A stretch of 64,000 bases of DNA from the NCBI GenBank assembly GCA_002405875.1, contig DHMR01000036.1:33683-97682 (forward strand), read 5' to 3'. Positions within the stretch are counted from its first letter, which is position 1. Each line of letters opens with the position of its first letter. Source of the DNA: a bacterium UBA4637 (lineage in GTDB: Bacteria > Bacteroidota > Bacteroidia > Bacteroidales > Bacteroidaceae). This document shows positions 8,273 through 17,336 of the stretch, piece by piece. Under the pieces are notes generated by a model. That model made no database searches and had not been told where the DNA came from. It saw nothing but the letters and a program-made list of their open reading frames with translations. A program made the translations under genes and the position numbers.

Positions 8273-9091
8273 ATGGGATATTTATCTACAGATAAAAAGA
8301 AAATTACAGCCAAGACTTTTGCAGAGATGAAAAAGGCTGGCGAGAAGGTGACCATGCTCACTGCTTACGATTTTACCACTGCAGGCATCATTGATGCGGC
8401 AGGTATTGACAGTATATTAATAGGTGATTCTGCTTCCAATGTGATGGCAGGCAATGGGGACACCTTGCCTATCACCGTAGACCAGATGATTTACCATGCG
8501 CGCAGTGTCGCTCGTGCCGTTCATCATGCGATGGTTGTGTGTGATATGCCATTCGGAAGTTATCAGATTTCTCGTGAGGATGCCTTGCGCAATGCGTGCC
8601 GCATGATGAAGGAGACTGGAGTGGATGCCCTCAAGCTTGAAGGCGGCGTGGAAATTATCGATACTGTGAAGGCTCTGATTGACGCAGGTATTCCTGTCCA
8701 TGGACATTTGGGCTTGACTCCACAGAGTGTCAATATGTTTGGCGGTTATGGCATCCGTGCCAAGGAGGAGGCAGAGGCTGAAAAACTTATTCAGGATGCC
8801 ATTGCCTTGGATCAGGCGGGCTGCTTTGCCATCGTCTTGGAGAAAGTCCCTGCTAAGTTGGCTGCTGAAGTGACACGTCAGGTAAAAGCCGTAACTATCG
8901 GAATTGGCGCGGGTAACGCCTGCGATGGTCAAGTGTTGGTCTATGCAGATGCCTTGGGGATGACCCAAGGGTTCAAGCCGAAGTTCCTTCGTCATTTCGC
9001 TCAAGTAGGTGAGGAGATGACTCAAGGTGTCAAGGCTTATGTTGAGGCGGTCAAGTCCTTGGATTATCCGAATGTCAATGAGAGCTACTAA
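8273..9091 (+). CDS. panB: 3-methyl-2-oxobutanoate hydroxymethyltransferase PanB
   Basis: PanB transfers a hydroxymethyl group from methylenetetrahydrofolate to 2-oxoisovalerate, the first committed step of pantothenate and coenzyme A synthesis. The 272-residue length is normal for the family. Characteristic segments are VTMLTAYDF, the metal-binding IGDSASNVMAG, DALKLEGG, GHLGLTPQSVN and GIGAGNACDGQVLV. No other pantothenate gene is adjacent. The MFS gene follows 39 nt later. Confidence 0.96.
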   Translation: MGYLSTDKKKITAKTFAEMKKAGEKVTMLTAYDFTTAGIIDAAGIDSILIGDSASNVMAGNGDTLPITVDQMIYHARSVARAVHHAMVVCDMPFGSYQISREDALRNACRMMKETGVDALKLEGGVEIIDTVKALIDAGIPVHGHLGLTPQSVNMFGGYGIRAKEEAEAEKLIQDAIALDQAGCFAIVLEKVPAKLAAEVTRQVKAVTIGIGAGNACDGQVLVYADALGMTQGFKPKFLRHFAQVGEEMTQGVKAYVEAVKSLDYPNVNESY

Positions 9092-9130
9092 TATCGATGA
9101 AAGTTTTTAAGTCGATGAAAGTTACAAAGT

Positions 9131-10351
9131 ATGGATACACAAAATACCCCCGTTCACATTAAACTTTGGCATCGGGAATTTTGGATGATGGCTTTAGCCA
9201 ATCTTTTCCTGATGATGAGTGCCTATATGCTGGTTCCGTCGTTGCCGCCATTCCTCCTGAAGCAAGGTTTTTCCTGTCTTCAGGTGGGAGAGGTGATGGG
9301 TGCGTATGGGCTTGGCATCTTTGCCCTCGGTGGCTTTTGCTCTTATCTCGTACAGCGCTATCGCCGTAATCATGTGTGCCAGGTTTCGATGCTGGCGGTA
9401 GCGCTTAGCTTCGCTCTTTTGTATTATCTGGATTTTGTGTTGAACGTCAAGATGGAGTTTTGGATGATAGTGCTTACTCGCTTTCTCCATGGTGCCTTTT
9501 TGGGGTTGGCCCAGATGACCCTGGCCAGCACGTTGATCATAGATACTTGTGAGTCTTTCCAGCGTACCGAGGCTAATTACACGGCTTCTTGGTTCTCTCG
9601 GTTTGCTCTGTCGGTAGGTCCGGTGGCTTCTTTGCTTGTTTTCAAGTGGTTTGATTATCAGGGCGTTATTGTTGCGTCTCTGGCGGTTACCTTGTTGGCT
9701 TGGTTGCTGATAACCTTGGTCAAATTTCCTTTCAAGGCTCCCTCTGACAACATGACATTCTTTAGTCTCGATCGATTCTTCTTGCCTCAGGGGGCTCTCT
9801 TGTTTGTCAACCTCATGTTGGTGACGATGGTCATGGGTATGCTTTTCTCATTACAGCATACGGAGACTTTCTATAGTATGCTCATGCTGGGCTTCTTGAT
9901 AGCCTTGTTGGCGGAGAAATATGCTTTTCCTAATGCCGAGTTGAAGAGTGAGGTCCTTACAGGATTGATAGTGCTGGTGGGAGCCATACTTATCTTTTTC
10001 ACTCATCAGGAGACGGCCATTTTATTTATTTCGCCAGCCATGATTGGCTTCGGCATTGGCATTATCGGAAGTCGTTTTCTTTTGTTCTATATCAAGTTGG
10101 CGAAACATTGTCAGCGTGGAACGAGCCAAAGTTCCTTCTTCTTGTCTGGGGAATTGGGCTTGAGCTTGGGCCTTTTCCTGGGCATCGGCTTCCTTGGCAA
10201 TCACACGGTAAGTGCTATCCAAGGATTTTTCCCAATCCTCCGTGTCGACCATGAATACATCCTGCTGGTTTGCTTGGCGGTGCTCGTTTTCTGTCTTTTC
10301 TTCTACAATTTTTGCGTCCATCCTTGGTACATGAGGCATAGAAATCGATAA
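9131..10351 (+). CDS. Major facilitator superfamily transporter
   Basis: The 406-residue protein is almost entirely hydrophobic with about 12 predicted membrane helices. The loop between helices 2 and 3 (SYLVQRYRRNHV) is basic, as in MFS carriers. It has no large soluble domain. The substrate cannot be inferred, and the panB neighbour is not strong evidence. It ends about 60 nt before the ECF sigma factor gene, which has its own -7 element. Confidence 0.8.
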   Translation: MDTQNTPVHIKLWHREFWMMALANLFLMMSAYMLVPSLPPFLLKQGFSCLQVGEVMGAYGLGIFALGGFCSYLVQRYRRNHVCQVSMLAVALSFALLYYLDFVLNVKMEFWMIVLTRFLHGAFLGLAQMTLASTLIIDTCESFQRTEANYTASWFSRFALSVGPVASLLVFKWFDYQGVIVASLAVTLLAWLLITLVKFPFKAPSDNMTFFSLDRFFLPQGALLFVNLMLVTMVMGMLFSLQHTETFYSMLMLGFLIALLAEKYAFPNAELKSEVLTGLIVLVGAILIFFTHQETAILFISPAMIGFGIGIIGSRFLLFYIKLAKHCQRGTSQSSFFLSGELGLSLGLFLGIGFLGNHTVSAIQGFFPILRVDHEYILLVCLAVLVFCLFFYNFCVHPWYMRHRNR

Positions 10352-10367
10352 AAACATTGTTTTTTCC

Positions 10368-10375
10368 TATTTTTG
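10368..10375 (+). promoter_or_regulatory. -7 element of the ECF sigma gene
   Basis: TATTTTTG matches TAnnTTTG and lies 36 nt upstream of the sigma factor start. No good -33 TTTG is seen at standard spacing, so it is a moderate match. If the sigma factor is autoregulated, a second promoter may exist that I cannot recognise. Confidence 0.4.
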
Positions 10376-10411
10376 ATGCAAGTTTTTCTTGTTCTTGCAG
10401 TTTTAAGATAA

Positions 10412-10957
10412 ATGGATTCGGAAAAAGAACTTTTGAACGACATCATAAGCGGTGACAGGCAAGCCTTGCATCAACTCTATTGTCACTACGTGGGATATGC
10501 CATGGCTGTTGCGCTGAGGTATATCCCTGATCGTGATGATGCCAACGATGTCGTCCAAGAAAGTTTTGTTAAGATTCTCTCTACGATCCAGCGGTTCGAG
10601 TACCGAGGGGAGGGGTCGCTGAAGGCATGGATCCTTCGCATCGTTGCCAATGTGGCACTTACTTTTGTTAAGCAAAAAGGTAAGTTTACTTTTGTCGACG
10701 AGGTTCCCGATTCGATGGAGGATGAGGAACCGGAGGTTACCCGGGTTCCACCAAATGTCCTGACGAGAATGATTGGCGAGCTGCCAGAAGGTTATCGAAT
10801 CGTGCTGAACTTGTTCGTTTTCGAACAGAAAAGCCACAAGGAGATTGCCGAGCAACTCGGAATCAAGGAATCTACTTCCGCTTCCCAATATTTGAGGGCC
10901 AAGAAGGTCTTGGCAAAGAAAATTAAAGATTATTTAAAAAACAATGAATATGAGTAA
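10412..10957 (+). CDS. ECF sigma-70 family factor (partner of the next gene)
   Basis: The protein has 181 residues with the two ECF regions. Region 2 includes DANDVVQESFVKI, and region 4 is a helix-turn-helix around FEQKSHKEIAEQLGIKESTSASQYLRAKK. It directs RNA polymerase to a subset of promoters. The last four codons overlap the start of the next gene (10944), which indicates translational coupling. That next gene encodes a protein with a cytosolic head and a membrane helix, the usual location of an anti-sigma factor. Confidence 0.9.
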   Translation: MDSEKELLNDIISGDRQALHQLYCHYVGYAMAVALRYIPDRDDANDVVQESFVKILSTIQRFEYRGEGSLKAWILRIVANVALTFVKQKGKFTFVDEVPDSMEDEEPEVTRVPPNVLTRMIGELPEGYRIVLNLFVFEQKSHKEIAEQLGIKESTSASQYLRAKKVLAKKIKDYLKNNEYE

Positions 10958-12281
10958 GGATTGGACCCAACAACTTCGTGATCAGCTAGCAGACTATCAA
11001 GAGCCTGTGAAGGATGACTTATGGACGGGCATCGAACAATCGCTTGCTCAAAGTCAAAACTCAACGCGTTTCGACTCGAAACGCCAAGTCAAGCTTGTTT
11101 ATCTTCATCGCTTTTCTATGGCTGCTGCCTTGGCGGCAATGCTTGTCGGTGGAACTTATGTTTATTTGCATTCTGGCAAGGATGGGGATGCTACTCGTGT
11201 CGCTTCTGTCGTCAACAGTCAGGGACGTAAAACGACGGAGAAGGCCGAAAACGACTTTTCTTCTTCGGGCAACGTCGATCATGTGATTGTTCCAAAAGTC
11301 GCGAGTGCTTCTGCTTCCTTGCTTGCTTACAGCCAGCAGACGAAATCTTCCGCCTCCGACACAGGATATACGGAATATGTGGAGACTTCTAACTCGACAT
11401 CAGAACAGAACTTGACATCAGAACAGAACTTGCCGGAGAGCTTTCAAGAGTTGGAGATTCCTTCTTCTCATTCTTCTAAGTCTCAGATTTCTCCTTCTGG
11501 GACGGACAGGACGGACAAGTCTAGAGCGCGGTACAATTCACCCTTTGGAAACGAAGCACAGATGAGTTCCTCAAGCAGTTCTAGACGTTCGGTGAGCCGT
11601 CATAGTTGGTCCATGCAAGTATATGGTAGTAATGGAATGATGGGCAATACGGATGCTACCAGTATGCCTTTGGTGGCTGCTAGCGCCGCACCCGGCAATC
11701 CCGTTTATTTAGGAGACGCTATTGTAGGTAATCAAGTTGCCAATTTCGATGCAAAATTGATGGCGGGCATGAGTGAGCGGGCATATGTTGAAGAGGTGAA
11801 GCATCGTCAGCCGATATCCGTGGGCATGCAAGTGGGGTATGACTTGTCCTCCCGTCTGTGCTTGACTACGGGCTTGGTTTACACGTATGTGAGTTCCGAT
11901 TTCATCGGAGCCGCCAATGATAGCCGTTCCGTGACTACGCAAAAGTTGCATTATCTAGGCATTCCTCTTAACGTCAACTACGACGTGTGGGGAACGCAAC
12001 AAGTACATACGTACATGTCGGTAGGTGGTGAGGGCGCCGTGAACATCAAGAATGACACCGAGTCGGAAGGAAAGGAAATGAGCAGTAAGCGTGACCGTAT
12101 GCAATGGTCTGCGCAAGTTGCCGCAGGCTTGCAATACGATGTGGTTCCGCAGGTTGGTATCTATTTGGAGCCAGGTGTGAAATACTATTTTGATAATGGT
12201 AGCCAGATAGAAAATGCCTTCAAGGACAAAAAATGGAATTTTAATATTCAGGTAGGCTTGCGCTGGAATATAAACAAATAA
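10944..12281 (+). CDS. Putative dual membrane-spanning anti-sigma factor with outer-membrane barrel
   Basis: The 445 residues split into four zones. Residues 1-55 form a soluble head (WTQQLRDQLADYQEP..DDLWTGIEQSL). Residues about 57-76 form a single hydrophobic helix. Residues about 78-220 form a Ser/Thr/Gln-rich linker. Residues about 222-445 form a PorT/OMP_b-brl-like beta-barrel ending in the aromatic pattern of outer-membrane proteins. There is no cleavable signal peptide. Overlap with the ECF sigma gene suggests that the head binds that sigma factor. This matches the dual membrane-spanning anti-sigma (Dma) class described in Bacteroides thetaiotaomicron, where one protein crosses both membranes. 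Assignment is by architecture and context only. The linker contains an 18-bp perfect tandem duplication (11396-11431). Confidence 0.75.
   Translation: MNMSKDWTQQLRDQLADYQEPVKDDLWTGIEQSLAQSQNSTRFDSKRQVKLVYLHRFSMAAALAAMLVGGTYVYLHSGKDGDATRVASVVNSQGRKTTEKAENDFSSSGNVDHVIVPKVASASASLLAYSQQTKSSASDTGYTEYVETSNSTSEQNLTSEQNLPESFQELEIPSSHSSKSQISPSGTDRTDKSRARYNSPFGNEAQMSSSSSSRRSVSRHSWSMQVYGSNGMMGNTDATSMPLVAASAAPGNPVYLGDAIVGNQVANFDAKLMAGMSERAYVEEVKHRQPISVGMQVGYDLSSRLCLTTGLVYTYVSSDFIGAANDSRSVTTQKLHYLGIPLNVNYDVWGTQQVHTYMSVGGEGAVNIKNDTESEGKEMSSKRDRMQWSAQVAAGLQYDVVPQVGIYLEPGVKYYFDNGSQIENAFKDKKWNFNIQVGLRWNINK
11396..11431 (+). repeat. 18-bp perfect tandem duplication in the linker
   Basis: Two identical 18-bp units (11396-11413 and 11414-11431) encode TSEQNL twice at residues 152-163 of the barrel protein. 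The unit length is a multiple of three, so copy-number change would alter linker length without breaking the frame. Confidence 0.9.
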
Positions 12282-12310
12282 AGCAAAGGCAGGAATATAA
12301 AACAAATGAA

Positions 12311-12345
12311 AAAGAGGATGTGGTTATTCCACATCCTCTTTTTTA
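12311..12345. terminator. Bidirectional intrinsic terminator
   Basis: A 13-bp perfect stem (12311-12323 with 12329-12341) and a 5-nt loop are flanked by A and T runs. It serves the plus-strand barrel gene, and probably also the convergent minus-strand PFL gene whose stop is at 12360. Confidence 0.85.
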
Positions 12346-12359
12346 TTTGGAATTTGGGA

Positions 12360-13724
12360 TTAGTTCTTAAAACTATGGATTGGTGCTGGGATTCGACCGA
12401 CACGGTTGACAAATGCGTCGCAACAGAAAGAATTGACAGGCATAATTGGAGCATAGCCAAGCAAACCTCCAAAGTCTACCGTGTCGCCTACTTTCATGCC
12501 GATGACAGGGATGACACGCACGGCAGTCGTCTTTTGGTTAATCATACCGATGGCAGCCTCGTCTGCGATGACACCAGAAATGGTAGTGGCAGGAGTGTCG
12601 CCAGGGATGGCTATCATGTCCAAACCTACTGAGCATACACAGGTCATGGCCTCCAGTTTCTCGATGGTCAGCGCACCAGCTTCCACGGCATCGATCATAC
12701 CTTGGTCCTCGCTAACAGGGATAAAGGCACCGCTCAAGCCTCCCACATAGGAGGAAGCCATGATGCCACCCTTCTTTACCTGGTCGTTCAAAAGTGCCAA
12801 AGCCGCAGTCGTTCCCGGTGCTCCAGGATGTTCCAAGCCGATTTCCTTCAAAATGTCGGCCACACTGTCTCCGATGGCTGGTGTTGGTGCTAGGGAGAGA
12901 TCGATGATGCCGAATGGGATGCCCAGACGAGCGGATGCTTCCTTGGCAACCAACTGTCCGACACGTGTAATCTTGAAGGCTGTGCGCTTAATCGTCTCGC
13001 AAAGCACCTCGAAACTTTCGCCTCGAACGCTCTCTAAGGCATATTTGACGACACCTGGACCGCTGACACCCACGCTGATGACCGCGTCGGCTTCGCTTAC
13101 GCCGTGGAAGGCTCCTGCCATGAATGGATTGTCGTCAGGGGCGTTGCAGAGAACAACCAATTTGGCGCAACCGATGGAGCCACGGTCCTTGGTAGCTTCT
13201 GCGGTATCTTTGACGATTTGACCCATCAAGCGAACGGCATCCATGTTGATGCCAGTCTTGGTAGAGCCGACATTCACGGAGCTGCAGATAAAGTCTGTCT
13301 GTGCCAGAGCTTGTGGAATGGAGCGAATCAAGAGTTCGTCGCTCTTGCTCATACCCTTGCTGACAATGGCGGAATAACCTCCCAGGAAGTTGACACCCAG
13401 TTGCTTGGCACATTTGTCCAATGTCTTGGCTACTTTTACGTAGTCGTCTGTCGTCTTGCACGCAGAACCACCTACCAAAGATATAGGGGTGATGGAAATT
13501 CGCTTGTTGACGATAGGAATACCAAACTCCTTGGAGATGTCCTCGCCCGTCTTGACCAAGTCCTTGGCCAAACGAGTAATCTTGTTGTATATATTCTGAC
13601 AGAGAGTCTCGACGTCGGAAGCGGCGCAATCCAACAGGTTGATACCCATGGTGATGGTGCGCACGTCCAAGTTTTCCTGCTCTATCATCTTATTGGTTTC
13701 GATAACCTCTGAAATATTAATCAT
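12360..13724 (-). CDS. PFL family protein (UPF0210)
   Basis: The 454-residue length and the conserved segments ([13 protein letters not shown] near the start, [37 protein letters not shown]) identify the UPF0210/PFL family. Its fold is related to pyruvate formate-lyase, but it lacks a recognised glycyl-radical motif. The biochemical function is not established. The gene directly follows an ACT-domain gene on the same strand (78 nt gap). This pairing recurs in many bacteria, which suggests that the ACT protein is a small-molecule sensor for it. Confidence 0.9.
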   Translation of the reverse strand: MINISEVIETNKMIEQENLDVRTITMGINLLDCAASDVETLCQNIYNKITRLAKDLVKTGEDISKEFGIPIVNKRISITPISLVGGSACKTTDDYVKVAKTLDKCAKQLGVNFLGGYSAIVSKGMSKSDELLIRSIPQALAQTDFICSSVNVGSTKTGINMDAVRLMGQIVKDTAEATKDRGSIGCAKLVVLCNAPDDNPFMAGAFHGVSEADAVISVGVSGPGVVKYALESVRGESFEVLCETIKRTAFKITRVGQLVAKEASARLGIPFGIIDLSLAPTPAIGDSVADILKEIGLEHPGAPGTTAALALLNDQVKKGGIMASSYVGGLSGAFIPVSEDQGMIDAVEAGALTIEKLEAMTCVCSVGLDMIAIPGDTPATTISGVIADEAAIGMINQKTTAVRVIPVIGMKVGDTVDFGGLLGYAPIMPVNSFCCDAFVNRVGRIPAPIHSFKN

Positions 13725-13802
13725 GATAAAGTGTAACTTTAAATTTTATATGATTATATATATAAATATGTGTAAAACGATAGGAATAGGGGAAGCGACT
13801 TA

Positions 13803-14075
13803 TTAGATGCGGTGCATCATGTCGAAAATCTCCTCGCGCTGAGTCTTGATCTGGACTCCCATTCCCTTACCAATTTCCGTAAGTTCATCGGCTACATTCT
13901 CAAGAGATTTCTTCATCTTGCCCATGTCGACAATCATCATCATGTTGAAATACTCCTGTACGATAGTTTGTGAGATGTCGAGAATGTTGATATCGTTCTC
14001 TGCCAAATAGGTACAAACCTTGGCAATAATACCAACGGTATCCTTGCCCACTACTGTAATAATCGTTCTATTCAT
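13803..14075 (-). CDS. ACT domain protein (UPF0237)
   Basis: This 90-residue stand-alone ACT domain begins at the ATG at 14075 (MNRTIITVVGKDTVGIIAKVC). An in-frame extension to 14132 runs into the promoter region and is not credible. ACT domains bind amino acids or other small ligands and usually dimerise. The partner is the adjacent PFL/UPF0210 gene. A promoter (TTTG, 20 nt, TACTTTTG) is at complement 14110-14141. Confidence 0.9.
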   Translation of the reverse strand: MNRTIITVVGKDTVGIIAKVCTYLAENDINILDISQTIVQEYFNMMMIVDMGKMKKSLENVADELTEIGKGMGVQIKTQREEIFDMMHRI

Positions 14076-14109
14076 GATAAATTCTTTTAATTGGTAAACG
14101 TTTTGACTG

Positions 14110-14141
14110 CAAAAGTAACACTTTATTGTCAAACTGCCAAA
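14110..14141 (-). promoter_or_regulatory. Promoter of the ACT-PFL operon
   Basis: On the minus strand, TTTG (complement 14138-14141), 20 nt, then TACTTTTG (complement 14110-14117) give a near-consensus Bacteroidetes promoter between the EamA gene stop and the ACT gene start. Confidence 0.65.
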
Positions 14142-14159
14142 TATTTCGGCGAAAAGTTG

Positions 14160-15077
14160 TTATTTTGTTCCAAAATAGAGGAATAACATACCTAGCAATA
14201 CCAAAAGAAGGTCTACAAACTTGGCTTTGAGATTCTTCTCGTGGAAGATGGCAGCTCCGAATAGGAAGCTCACGATGACACTGCCTCGGCGTATCATGCT
14301 GACGATGCTGATCATGGCTCCCGGCAGACTCAGTGCGTAGAAATACACAAAGTCGGCGGCGCTTAGGAAAATGCTGATGCAGATGATGGACCAATCCCAG
14401 TGGAATGGGGTAGAGTTCTTCTTGGTGGGTCTCCAGATAAATAGCATCATCGCTCCCATGAGGAAGCACTGATAGATGTTGTACCAACTCTGCACGATCA
14501 TGCGGTCGAGTCCGACACCGCCATTCTCCGGTGGTGCCATCAGGTATTTGTCGTACAGACCACTGATGGCTCCCAGCACAGCCGCCAATACGATGAAATA
14601 TATCCACTTGTCGTGCTTGAAGTCTATGCCTTCCTTCTTGCCGCTCTTGCTCAACATGGCGAAGGAAATGACGGCCAGGATGACGCCGATCCACTGATAG
14701 AGGTTGAGGACCTCGCCATAGACCAAGAGCGCACCGACGAGCGTCATGACCGGACGAGTGGCGTTGATAGGACCCACGATGGTGAGTGGCAGGTGCTTCA
14801 TGCCGTAATAGCCAAACGTCCAACTGCTTAAGACGATGAAACTCTTGAGGATGATGTACTTGTGTACTTCCCATCCCCCTTCTGCCACATGGAAGATGGT
14901 TCCATCCAAAAGATTGCCTGTGTAGCTCATCACAATGAATGGGATGAAGATGAGCGAGGAGAATAGGGTGTTCAAGAACAACACCGGTATCACTGCGTTA
15001 CCTGAAAGAGCCTTTTTCTTAAAGGCATCATAAAATCCCAGCAATGTCGCTGAGAGAAATGCTAATACTAACCACAT
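14160..15077 (-). CDS. EamA/DMT family transporter
   Basis: The 305-residue protein has about ten predicted membrane helices arranged as two similar halves, each with features of EamA domains (for example GPINATRPVMTLVGALLVYGE in the first half). Drug/metabolite transporters of this type move small metabolites across the inner membrane, and the substrate is not predictable. It starts 26 nt after the uvrB stop on the same strand, so read-through from uvrB is likely. Confidence 0.8.
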   Translation of the reverse strand: MWLVLAFLSATLLGFYDAFKKKALSGNAVIPVLFLNTLFSSLIFIPFIVMSYTGNLLDGTIFHVAEGGWEVHKYIILKSFIVLSSWTFGYYGMKHLPLTIVGPINATRPVMTLVGALLVYGEVLNLYQWIGVILAVISFAMLSKSGKKEGIDFKHDKWIYFIVLAAVLGAISGLYDKYLMAPPENGGVGLDRMIVQSWYNIYQCFLMGAMMLFIWRPTKKNSTPFHWDWSIICISIFLSAADFVYFYALSLPGAMISIVSMIRRGSVIVSFLFGAAIFHEKNLKAKFVDLLLVLLGMLFLYFGTK

Positions 15078-15103
15078 TTTATTTATATACTTATTTTATA
15101 TTC

Positions 15104-17146
15104 TTACTGTTTTTCTTCCAATTCCTTTTGCAAGCGAAGAATTTCATCACGATATTGGGCGGCTTGCATGAAGTCGAGGTCCTTGGCGGCTTGCTTCATC
15201 AGCGCCGTTGTGTTGTCGATACTCTTCTGGAGTTCTTCCTTTGTCATCGTGCGAACGACTGGGTCCGCAGCAAATGCAGCCCCCTGCGGTTCCACATAGA
15301 TGCGTCGCTCCGTCTCCTTGCCCAGGCTGGTGACACCCACGTCTTCCTTGCCGGAGGTCGGTAGGGTAGAGGTGATGGCCTTGACGATTTGCTTAGGGGT
15401 AATGCCATGGTCGGCATTGTATTGGAGCTGGATGCTGCGGCGTCGGGCGGTCTCGTCGATGGTGCGCTGCATGCTCTCCGTGATGGTGTCGGCATACATG
15501 ATGACTTTGCCGTTGACATTGCGGGCTGCACGTCCGGCTGTCTGGGTCAGGGATCGATGGCTGCGCAGAAATCCTTCCTTGTCGGCATCGAGAATGGCAA
15601 CCAGGGAAACTTCCGGAAGGTCGAGTCCCTCACGCAATAAGTTGACACCCACCAGTACGTCATAGACACCGGCACGTAAGTCGTTCATGATCTTCACGCG
15701 GTCAAGGGTTGCTACGTCACTATGGATATAGGCAGCCTTCACTTGATGGTTGAGCAGAAACTCGGTCAGCTCTTCCGCCATGCGCTTGGTGAGTGTCGTG
15801 ATCAAGACACGCTCGTTGCGATGGGTTCGGGTCAAGATCTCATCCAGCAAGTCGTCTATCTGGTTCTCGCTCGGTCTTACCTCGATTTCTGGGTCCAGCA
15901 ATCCCGTAGGACGAATCAACTGCTCGACGACCACCCCCTCGGCTTCGCGCAATTCGTAGTCGGCAGGTGTCGCACTCACGTAGATGGCCTGGTGAATCAT
16001 GCTATGAAACTCGTCGAAGGTCAGCGGACGGTTGTCGAATGCGGCAGGCAATCGGAATCCGTATTCTACCAGATTTTTCTTGCGGGCACGGTCACCGCCA
16101 TACATCGCACCGATCTGTGGAATGCTGACATGGCTCTCGTCGACCACGAGAAGGTAGTCCTTCGGGAAAAAGTCGAGCAGACAGTATGGGCGCTCGCCTG
16201 CCTTTCTTCCATCGAAGTAGCGCGAGTAGTTTTCGATGCCGGAGCAATGACCCAGTTCCTTGATCATCTCCATGTCGTATTCGACACGTTCTTTGATGCG
16301 CTGCGCCTTGATGCCATCACCGATGCTCTTGAAAAACTCCACCTGTTTGACGAGGTCGTCCTGGATCATGCGGATGGCTGTTTCGGTCTGCTCCTTGGTC
16401 GTGACAAAGAGATTGGCGGGATATACCTCGTAATCATCGAAAGATTCCAGGCGATGGTAGGTGAGGGAATCCACTTCCTCTATGCTATCAATCTCGTCGT
16501 CCCACCAAGTGACACGCAGAACGTTGTCGCTATAGGCCATGGAGATATCTACCGTCTCTCCCTTGACACGAAAGTTGCCTCGTTGCAAGTCTATGTCGTT
16601 TCTCACATAGAGGGCATCGACCAACTGACGTAGAAACTCATTTCGGTCAAGTTTCTGGCCTTTTTTGATTTTGATGATGTTCTCCTGCATCGCCGTAGGA
16701 CCTCCCATGCCGTAAATGCAAGAGACGGAGGATACCACGATGACATCTTTCCTTCCCGACAACAAGGCGGAAACGGCACCCAGTCGCAATTTGTCGATCT
16801 CGTCGTTGATGGCGAGGTCCTTCTCGATGTAAGTGTCGGTTGTCGGGAGGTAAGCTTCCGGTTGGTAATAATCGTAGTAGGACACGTAGTACTCCACGGC
16901 GTTGTCGGGGAAGAAACCTTTCATCTCCTGGTAAAGCTGTGCCGCCAACGTCTTGTTGTGGCTCAAAATCAATGTCGGTTTTCCTACGTTGGCTATGACA
17001 TTGGCCACGGTGAAGGTCTTGCCCGAACCGGTCACGCCCAAGAGAACTTGGGCAGGGTCGCCTTGCAGCACCCCTTCCGTAAGTTGCTTGATGGCTTGGG
17101 GCTGGTCGCCTGTCGGCTTGTATTTGGATGTTATCTTGAAATCCAT
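15104..17146 (-). CDS. uvrB: Excinuclease ABC subunit B
   Basis: UvrB is the damage-verifying helicase-like subunit of UvrABC nucleotide excision repair. From the ATG at 17146 the protein is 680 residues. Walker A GVTGSGKT is at residues 37-44, followed by the beta-hairpin segment YYDYYQPEAYLP, Walker B DESH, the helicase motifs with QTAGRAARN, and a C-terminal UVR motif that contacts UvrC. An in-frame TTG three codons upstream is less likely because the family starts close to this ATG. A -7 element (TAATTTTG, complement 17217-17224) lies upstream. Confidence 0.97.
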   Translation of the reverse strand: MDFKITSKYKPTGDQPQAIKQLTEGVLQGDPAQVLLGVTGSGKTFTVANVIANVGKPTLILSHNKTLAAQLYQEMKGFFPDNAVEYYVSYYDYYQPEAYLPTTDTYIEKDLAINDEIDKLRLGAVSALLSGRKDVIVVSSVSCIYGMGGPTAMQENIIKIKKGQKLDRNEFLRQLVDALYVRNDIDLQRGNFRVKGETVDISMAYSDNVLRVTWWDDEIDSIEEVDSLTYHRLESFDDYEVYPANLFVTTKEQTETAIRMIQDDLVKQVEFFKSIGDGIKAQRIKERVEYDMEMIKELGHCSGIENYSRYFDGRKAGERPYCLLDFFPKDYLLVVDESHVSIPQIGAMYGGDRARKKNLVEYGFRLPAAFDNRPLTFDEFHSMIHQAIYVSATPADYELREAEGVVVEQLIRPTGLLDPEIEVRPSENQIDDLLDEILTRTHRNERVLITTLTKRMAEELTEFLLNHQVKAAYIHSDVATLDRVKIMNDLRAGVYDVLVGVNLLREGLDLPEVSLVAILDADKEGFLRSHRSLTQTAGRAARNVNGKVIMYADTITESMQRTIDETARRRSIQLQYNADHGITPKQIVKAITSTLPTSGKEDVGVTSLGKETERRIYVEPQGAAFAADPVVRTMTKEELQKSIDNTTALMKQAAKDLDFMQAAQYRDEILRLQKELEEKQ

Positions 17147-17285
17147 GTGGGTCAATATTAATGTGAAATAAGGAGTTCTTCTGTAGAAAACCTTAATAAA
17201 CGTAAACTTTAGAGTGCAAAATTACAAAATTTTTCGCATTATTCGTTATAAAGAATGATAAAATGCGAAAAAATGTATTTTTTTC

Positions 17286-17316
17286 TTTGTAGATAGGTAT
17301 TTTATCCTTAACTTTG
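17286..17316 (+). promoter_or_regulatory. Promoter of bamD
   Basis: TTTG (17286-17289), exactly 19 nt, then TAACTTTG (17309-17316) are a perfect consensus match. It lies 20 nt upstream of the bamD ATG. Confidence 0.8.
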
Positions 17317-17336
17317 CATCACAAAACGTGAATATA

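Noticed and set aside
13104..13712. Plus-strand open frame inside the UPF0210 gene
   Set aside because: It is a shadow of the minus-strand gene with no promoter or coding features of its own.
15722..16633. Long plus-strand open frame inside uvrB
   Set aside because: It is antisense to conserved uvrB helicase motifs and has no family features.
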